DNA from: Acidobacteriota bacterium
GTDB lineage: Bacteria > Planctomycetota > Phycisphaerae > WQYP01 > JAJZKJ01
Assembly: GCA_021804195.1 (NCBI GenBank)
Contig: JAJZKJ010000049.1
Coordinates: 1-9,818, forward strand
DNA length: 9,818 nt
Reading direction: 5' to 3'
The notes below the pieces were generated by a model that was not told where the DNA came from, did not search any database, and saw nothing but the letters and a program-made list of their open reading frames with translations. Each line of letters opens with the position of its first letter. Positions within the stretch are counted from its first letter, which is position 1. A program made the translations under genes and the position numbers. Below, in pieces: positions 5,760 through 9,818 of the stretch.

Positions 5760-6068
5760 TCAGTATTTCCGGCACTGCATGCGGGCCGACAGAATGCCGG
5801 CCATTGCCGTCAGGCTCAGCATCGTGATCAGCAGGGGCGTCAGATTCCGCTTTTTCCCCCGCGTGGTTTTTATTTCCGCCAGCCATGCCTGGGCAATTGC
5901 GGGCCAGCTTTTGCCGCTCGAGCGCTGCCGCAAAATGCGGTAAACATGTCCGGCGCCGCGCCCCCAGCTTTCGGCGCGCCGCTGCCAGGGGTTGGGCATG
6001 GTCAGGAGCGGAGTTGCGGTGTTGTCATCGGCCGCGGGCAAGCCTTCGGACGGAAGTCCCGTATCCAT
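5760..6068 (-). CDS. Unrecognised 102-residue membrane protein
   Basis: The ATG at 6068 begins 3 nt after the pgsA stop (TGA, TAC, ATG), so translation is probably coupled; no good Shine-Dalgarno is visible. Residues 1-28 are polar and acidic. Residues 29-75 are basic and probably amphipathic helix (WQRRAESWGRGAGHVYRILR). A basic stretch (TTRGKKRN) then precedes one hydrophobic span (about 77-95, LTPLLITMLSLTAMAGILSA) close to the C-terminus. This suggests a tail-anchored protein with most of its mass in the cytoplasm. I do not recognise the family. Its place between pgsA and another small membrane protein suggests a membrane or envelope role, by association only. Confidence 0.65.
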   Translation of the reverse strand: MDTGLPSEGLPAADDNTATPLLTMPNPWQRRAESWGRGAGHVYRILRQRSSGKSWPAIAQAWLAEIKTTRGKKRNLTPLLITMLSLTAMAGILSARMQCRKY

Positions 6069-6071
6069 GTA

Positions 6072-6755
6072 TCAATCTGATGCAGATGAGTTGGGAAGGT
6101 TGGGTTCAAGTGCGTCCGGAGGCTGGGCACCGGCTTTCCATTCCCAGTAGCGGCGGGAACACAGCAAGGCGTAATGGGTTCCCGAGCCGAAGACCATGAA
6201 GAAGGTAGCCAGCCAGAGCAGGCGCGTTATCAACCAGGGCTGCAATGGGTTTCCCACGGCATTGACGATCGTGAGGCCGAGCGTCAGCAGTTCAGTCAGG
6301 GTGGTCAGCTTGCCCCAGCGGGTGGGACGAAAATCTCCAAACCCGGCTTTGCCGAAAAGCATGACCGCGAGCATGACGATGCTGGCATCGCGGGTGAAGA
6401 CCAGCACGCTGAGCAGCGGCGGCATGAAACGCCGCAGCGTCAGGCCCAGAAACAAGCTGGCGGCCAGCAGTTTGTCGGCGATGGGATCGAGATAAAAGCC
6501 CAGCGCTGTCGCCTGTCCGCGATGGCGGGCGAGCCAGCCATCCAGGGCATCGCTGCCGGCCGCCACCGCCAGCAGCGGAATCGCCAGCCGGAACCATCCC
6601 TGCGCCACCGCCCAGGCCAGCGGAGGCAGCAGGAGGATCCGCAGGGCGGTCACCAGGTTGGCGGGCACTTTCCAGTCGCGCCACCGTGGGCGGGGCGCCG
6701 GCGAAGCCGTGAACGCGGATGGAGTGGGCAGCATGGAAATGTCGAATCGCGGCAT
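6072..6755 (-). CDS. pgsA: CDP-alcohol phosphatidyltransferase, PgsA-like
   Basis: This is an integral membrane enzyme that moves a phosphatidyl group from CDP-diacylglycerol to an alcohol. The most likely acceptor is glycerol 3-phosphate, giving phosphatidylglycerol phosphate. The family signature D-x2-DG-x2-AR-x8-G-x3-D-x3-D is complete and correctly spaced in SDALDGWLARHRG followed by GFYLDPIAD (about residues 68-93); its aspartates bind metal and CDP. The 227 residues contain five or six hydrophobic helices. The preceding VPANLVTALRILLLP is the usual first helix of PgsA. A cardiolipin synthase of the same family cannot be excluded. The start may be ATG 6755 or ATG 6734, both lacking a good ribosome site. 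It heads a three-gene minus-strand set with two small membrane proteins. Confidence 0.9.
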   Translation of the reverse strand: MPRFDISMLPTPSAFTASPAPRPRWRDWKVPANLVTALRILLLPPLAWAVAQGWFRLAIPLLAVAAGSDALDGWLARHRGQATALGFYLDPIADKLLAASLFLGLTLRRFMPPLLSVLVFTRDASIVMLAVMLFGKAGFGDFRPTRWGKLTTLTELLTLGLTIVNAVGNPLQPWLITRLLWLATFFMVFGSGTHYALLCSRRYWEWKAGAQPPDALEPNLPNSSASD

Positions 6756-6810
6756 TCCAGAACCGCAACCCCCTCATTTTAACGCGGGGTTTTGCGACGC
6801 ACCGGCCGAG

Positions 6811-6830
6811 TCGCTGGCAAAGCCAAGCGA
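6811..6830. other. Hairpin in the gap between pgsA and repeat copy 2
   Basis: TCGCTGGC (6811-6818) and GCCAAGCGA (6822-6830) form an 8-bp stem with one bulged base and an AAA loop. There is no T-run on either strand, so it is not a standard terminator. It lies in the short region that should hold the pgsA promoter, which I could not locate. Confidence 0.3.
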
Positions 6831-6844
6831 GATCGCAGGCCGAG

Positions 6845-6955
6845 GGACGGGGTGCCTGCCAGGTCCCGTCCGGCGCCAGTTGAATTAAACTGGACCACGT
6901 TTTTGTCGCCGCGGCCGGACACTGGAACGGCGAAGCAAAAAAGTGGCCCCGCCAC
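6845..6955 (+). repeat. Structured dispersed repeat, copy 2 (about 111 bp)
   Basis: This is the second copy of the element at 4269-4378, same orientation, about 88% identical. Stem A is GGACGGG/CCCGTCC (6845-6851 with 6865-6871). Stem B is a perfect CCAGTT/AACTGG (6876-6881 with 6888-6893), where copy 1 has two G-U pairs. Stem C is CCAC...TTTTT with AAAAA...GTGG (6895-6904 with 6938-6946). Inner stem D is TCGCCG/CGGCGA (6906-6911 with 6928-6933). The competing hairpin GTGGC-CCC-GCCAC is at 6943-6955. The block from 6922 to 6955 is identical to copy 1. The element ends 37 nt before the acetyltransferase start. Confidence 0.88.
6937..6955 (-). terminator. Terminator-like hairpin plus T6 on the minus strand, inside repeat copy 2
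   Basis: It has the same form as in copy 1: GTGGC-GGG-GCCAC followed by TTTTTT on the minus strand. No minus-strand gene lies upstream of it. It would stop antisense transcription from the acetyltransferase region before it reaches pgsA. Confidence 0.35.
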
Positions 6956-6980
6956 ATATTTCCCGCCCGTCTGGCCTTTG

Positions 6981-6986
6981 TATATT
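6981..6986 (+). promoter_or_regulatory. Possible -10 element placing transcription start at the acetyltransferase ATG
   Basis: TATATT (5 of 6 matches to TATAAT) ends 6 nt before the ATG at 6993, and there is no Shine-Dalgarno. A start at that distance would give a leaderless mRNA. No convincing -35 is seen. Confidence 0.28.
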
Positions 6987-6992
6987 AAAGAC

Positions 6993-7514
6993 ATGCCCGC
7001 GCATTTTTCAGAATGGCGCCTGCGGCCGGCCGGGGACGGCGATTTCGAAGCCATGTGGCAGTTGGATCAAATCTGTTTTTCCGCCGAAATCCGGTATTCA
7101 CGGGAAGAATTGCGCGATGTGCTGAACATGGCCGGCTGCCGGAGCTGGGTGTTGGAAATTTTTTCCGGCTCGGAACCGCTTCCGGGTGAAATCGCCGGCT
7201 ATGTCACCGCCCGGGCCGGGAAGCAAAATGGCCATCTGATGACGCTCGATGTCGCGCCCGATTGGCGGCGGCAGGGCGCCGGCGGGGTGCTGCTGCGGCG
7301 GGCGGAAGACTACGCCGCCGGCCGGGGGTTGCGGAAAATGTTGCTCGAAGTCGGCGTGGATAACCACCCCGCGCGGGCGTTTTATCAGCGGGCGGGCTAC
7401 CGCGAACTGCGCCTGCTTTCCGACTACTATGCCCCCGGCGTACACGGCATGCTCATGGAAAAGATGCTGGAAAATTTATTTCCGGCGATCGTTCAGGAGC
7501 AGCCTGCGCGTTAA
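6993..7514 (+). CDS. GNAT-family N-acetyltransferase, RimI-like
   Basis: GNAT enzymes transfer acetyl from acetyl-CoA to an amine; the RimI branch acts on protein N-termini such as ribosomal protein S18. The 173 residues begin with the beta1/alpha1 region (RLRPAGDGDFEAMWQLDQICF, residues 9-29), typical of RimI-like proteins. The acetyl-CoA-binding motif A follows (HLMTLDVAPDWRRQGAGG, 81-98), with the pyrophosphate loop RRQGAG. Motif B is LLEVGVDNHPARAFYQRAGY (117-136). S18 specificity is not proven, and the usual partner tsaB is not seen here. The ATG at 6993 fits the family N-terminus; the open frame reaches back to 6792 through repeat copy 2, but that part is not GNAT-like. The gene stands alone on the plus strand. 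Confidence 0.9.
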   Translation: MPAHFSEWRLRPAGDGDFEAMWQLDQICFSAEIRYSREELRDVLNMAGCRSWVLEIFSGSEPLPGEIAGYVTARAGKQNGHLMTLDVAPDWRRQGAGGVLLRRAEDYAAGRGLRKMLLEVGVDNHPARAFYQRAGYRELRLLSDYYAPGVHGMLMEKMLENLFPAIVQEQPAR

Positions 7515-7561
7515 CTTTGAAAGACCACCGCGGCTTTGACCCTACATCTGCAAAATTGTTT

Positions 7562-7579
7562 CGCTTTAAAGAAAAAGCG
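7562..7579. other. Hairpin in the acetyltransferase-sigma factor gap
   Basis: CGCTTT (7562-7567) and AAAGCG (7574-7579) form a 6-bp stem with a 6-nt loop, but no T-run follows, so it is at best a weak terminator. The remainder of this 166-nt gap (7515-7680) is AT-richer than its surroundings and must hold the sigma factor promoter. I found no -35/-10 pair with normal spacing, so a non-housekeeping promoter is possible. Confidence 0.28.
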
Positions 7580-7680
7580 CCTTTGCCGCTAAGCGCGGTC
7601 TTGCCAATGCGCTACACTACTATCTCGCCGGTACAAAATGCAGGACGAGCGAGTTTTGATTCTGAGCCACGCGATATTTT

Positions 7681-8202
7681 ATGTCCGGCTTCAGCACCAG
7701 TCAGGCTCGGGACGCCGCCTTCAGTGAAATTTATCGTACCCTGCGCTCCATGGCGGACGCCTACATGCGCCGCTTCCCCAATGCCATCACTCTCCAGGCC
7801 ACCGCTCTGGTCCACGAAGCGTATCTGAAGCTGGCTCGCGAATCCAGGACATTTGCGGACCCGGACCATTTTGTGCGCACCGCCGCCATGGCCATGCGCC
7901 AGATCCTGGTGGACCATGCCCGCGCCCGGCACAGTCAGAAACGCGGCGGAGGATCTGAGCAGATTACCCTCGATGGGAACGATTTAGCGGTTCCCGGCGG
8001 CGTGGACGTGCTGGTCATCCACGATGCCTTGCTCCGGCTTCAGGCCTGGGACGCGCGCCAGTCTCAAATCGTCGAACTGCGCTGTTTCATGGGGCTGAGC
8101 GTGGCCGAAACCGCGCGGAATCTGCATATTTCCGAGGCCACCGTCAAGCGGGACTGGGCCATGGCTCGCGCCTGGCTGGAACGTGAGCTCAACCCAAAAT
8201 GA
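7681..8202 (+). CDS. ECF RNA polymerase sigma factor (TIGR02999-like)
   Basis: This is a group 4 sigma factor that directs RNA polymerase to an alternative promoter set. The 173 residues have a sigma-2 domain (about 12-85) with the phrases ITLQATALVHEAYLKL (36-51) and MRQILVDHARARHSQKRGGG (72-91). The sigma-4 domain (about 112-168) contains DARQSQIVELRCFMGLSVAE, and its helix-turn-helix ends ISEATVKRDWAMARAWLERE. These phrases are typical of the sigma family abundant in Acidobacteriota and Planctomycetota, which is often encoded beside Ser/Thr kinases. There is no long C-terminal extension. No Shine-Dalgarno precedes the ATG. Its TGA overlaps the ATG of the kinase gene (ATGA at 8199-8202), so the two are made together. 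Confidence 0.93.
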   Translation: MSGFSTSQARDAAFSEIYRTLRSMADAYMRRFPNAITLQATALVHEAYLKLARESRTFADPDHFVRTAAMAMRQILVDHARARHSQKRGGGSEQITLDGNDLAVPGGVDVLVIHDALLRLQAWDARQSQIVELRCFMGLSVAETARNLHISEATVKRDWAMARAWLERELNPK

Positions 8203-9818
8203 CTTTGGACGATTGGGCCCGCCTGAAAGTCTGGTTTGGAGAAGCCCTGGAAGCCGGCCCGGAGCGGCGCGCCCAGGTCGTGACCCGCGTGCGCACCGAA
8301 GCTCCGGCCCTGGCCGTGGAGCTCGAATCGCTGCTGGCGACCCACGATTCTCATTCCCTCACCACGATTGAACTCACGGTGCGCCCGCTGTCCGCGCCGG
8401 AAATGTTCCCCCAGGGCTTGCCGGCGGGCGCGCTGATCGGTCCTTACCGCATATTGCGGGAGCTGGGGCGCGGCGGCACGGGCATCGTGTTTCTTGCCGA
8501 GCGAGAGGATGATGAGTTTCACCGTCCGGTGGCGCTGAAGCTGCTGCGCTTTGGTTTGCCGCGCGGCCCATCCAGCGCCCCTTCCGGCCTTACCCACGAG
8601 CGCGGTTCGCTTTCCCGCATGCAACACGGCAATATCGCCATTCTGCTGGACTGGGGAGTCAGCGCCGACGGCCTGCCCTGGATGGCCACGGAATTTGTTG
8701 AAGGCAAGCCGATCAGCGATTATTGCCGCGCCCGCGAGATGCGCGAGCACGCCATCCTGGAGCTGTTTACGCAGGTCATCCTTGCCGTGGCATATGCCCA
8801 TCAGCGCGGCGTGGTGCATCGCGATCTCAAGCCGGGCAACATCCTGGTCAATCGGGAGGGCACGGTGAAGCTGCTTGATTTCGGCATTGCCCAGCCGACG
8901 GCTGGCGGCGCTGAAAACGGGAGTGGCCTCAAGTTCACGCCCCTCTATGCCAGTCCGGAGCAGTTGGCCGGACAGCCGGCCACGCCGGCCAGCGATGTCT
9001 ACTCCCTCGCGGTGGTGCTGGGCCAACTGCTGTCCTGGTCACTCCCGCCCGACCTGACCCGCATCTCTTCCCGTCTGGCTTCCATTTTGCGTCACGCCAT
9101 GGCGTCCGACCCGATGCGGCGCTATGCTTCGGTGGAGCTTTTTCAAGCTGACCTTGCGCGTTATAAGCAGCATCGGCCCCCGCGCGCCTTTCCGACCGCC
9201 TGGCCCCGCCGCACGTTGCTTTTTCTTCACCGTAACCGCTTGCCGGCGGCCGTCATGGCATTGTCGCTCGCGGCCATTACGGGAATCGGAATTTGGTTTG
9301 CGAAATCCGCATCGCCGGCCAGCACGGAGCCCGCGCGTCCATTGGCGGCCATCTCATTTATGGGCCAGCCGCTGCACGCCAGCGCGGCCTTGCCGCTGCG
9401 GGTCACCTGGCCGCGCCGCGCCCGGGTGCGGTCGGTTTCGGTGGTCACGCAGGGGGTGCCCAATCTCGATTTCACCAGCCCCGATGCTTCCGCTTGCGTG
9501 GGCGACTTTCCCGCCGGCGCGAGCTGCGTCATGCACGTGCGATTTTCACCGAGTGCCAGGGACGCGCGATTGGGCGCGGTTCTTTTCCGGGATGCGGCCG
9601 GCAAGATCATCAATACGCAATATATTTACGGAGGGGGAATCGAAACCCGGGCCGGAATTCTGAACCCGAAGCCGGTGCGCATTATTTCCGGTCTCAACTT
9701 CGCGCGCGGGCTCAGCACCGATGGCTGGGGCAATGCCTATTTCATCGAGGCCCGCGGCAACTCGGTGGATGAAATACCGGCCGGCAGTTCAAGCCGGCGC
9801 ATCCTGGCGCGCATGCCG
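8199..9818 (+). CDS. Transmembrane Ser/Thr protein kinase with extracytoplasmic NHL-like sensor (C-terminus beyond window)
   Basis: 540 codons are visible and the frame runs off the window. Residues 1-75 are a helical N-terminal region. The Hanks-type kinase domain (about 83-325) has all key elements: glycine loop LGRGGTGIVF (89-98), K114 in VALKLL, E134 for the C-helix, HRDLKPGN (207-214) with catalytic D209, DFG (227-229), and SPEQ (252-255). The segment after DVYSL (266-270) is shorter than usual, so the helix F-G part is compact. One transmembrane helix spans about 349-368. The outside part has an Ig-like stretch (about 383-480) with a Cys pair (C433, C443), resembling the SPD-2/choice-of-anchor D type. 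It then shows ISGLNFARGLSTDGWGNAYF (496-515) and NSVDEIPAG, the pattern of an NHL propeller blade. It is probably a sensor kinase acting with the overlapping sigma factor; the ligand and target are unknown. Confidence 0.93.
   Translation, partial: MTLDDWARLKVWFGEALEAGPERRAQVVTRVRTEAPALAVELESLLATHDSHSLTTIELTVRPLSAPEMFPQGLPAGALIGPYRILRELGRGGTGIVFLAEREDDEFHRPVALKLLRFGLPRGPSSAPSGLTHERGSLSRMQHGNIAILLDWGVSADGLPWMATEFVEGKPISDYCRAREMREHAILELFTQVILAVAYAHQRGVVHRDLKPGNILVNREGTVKLLDFGIAQPTAGGAENGSGLKFTPLYASPEQLAGQPATPASDVYSLAVVLGQLLSWSLPPDLTRISSRLASILRHAMASDPMRRYASVELFQADLARYKQHRPPRAFPTAWPRRTLLFLHRNRLPAAVMALSLAAITGIGIWFAKSASPASTEPARPLAAISFMGQPLHASAALPLRVTWPRRARVRSVSVVTQGVPNLDFTSPDASACVGDFPAGASCVMHVRFSPSARDARLGAVLFRDAAGKIINTQYIYGGGIETRAGILNPKPVRIISGLNFARGLSTDGWGNAYFIEARGNSVDEIPAGSSSRRILARMP

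Noticed and set aside
5616..6080. Plus-strand open frame of 154 codons opposite the two small membrane genes
   Set aside because: It lacks membrane or domain features, whereas the minus-strand frames have clear transmembrane helices and operon-like spacing with pgsA.
8064..9026. Minus-strand open frame of 320 codons opposite the sigma factor and kinase
   Set aside because: The plus strand has complete kinase motifs and a sigma-4 domain; the antisense product has no domain signature.

Overview
The window is high-GC bacterial chromosomal DNA from the dnaA/rpmH neighbourhood. The mix of a housekeeping dnaA-rpmH-rnpA-yidD-yidC-jag block with an ECF sigma factor of the TIGR02999 type, translationally coupled to a transmembrane Ser/Thr kinase, suggests an acidobacterium (Acidobacteriota). 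That is an inference from gene families, not a database match. I see no rRNA, tRNA, CRISPR array, transposase or integrase.

Layout. Positions 1-812 (minus) hold the N-terminal part of dnaA, cut by the window edge. Positions 813-1190 are a divergent intergenic region with two opposed promoter candidates and several inverted repeats, but no recognisable DnaA boxes. From 1184 to 4265 (plus) runs the classical block: rpmH nested inside an N-terminally extended rnpA, then yidD (ATGA overlap with rnpA), yidC and jag. These cover the L34 ribosomal protein, the RNase P protein and membrane protein insertion. Three bases after jag lies the first copy of a structured repeat of about 110 bp (4269-4378). 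It is followed by a fumarylacetoacetate hydrolase-family gene (4398-5312) and a 40-codon gene for a single-span membrane peptide (5360-5482). Positions 5535-6755 (minus) are a tight three-gene set: a CDP-alcohol phosphatidyltransferase (PgsA-like) followed by two small unrecognised membrane proteins. A second copy of the repeat (6845-6955), in the same orientation, sits upstream of a RimI-like GNAT acetyltransferase (6993-7514). The last part (7681-9818, plus) is an ECF sigma factor gene overlapping by ATGA a Ser/Thr kinase gene. The kinase has one transmembrane span and an outer part that appears to begin an NHL-type propeller; it runs off the window.

Main points of interest are: (i) rpmH lying wholly inside rnpA in another frame, with start codons 7 nt apart behind one Shine-Dalgarno sequence, an arrangement known from Thermus; (ii) the two-copy repeat, which folds into nested hairpins with a mutually exclusive pairing and a base-change pattern that fits selection on a plus-strand RNA; (iii) the coupled sigma factor and sensor kinase pair; and (iv) small membrane-protein genes that a length cutoff would miss.
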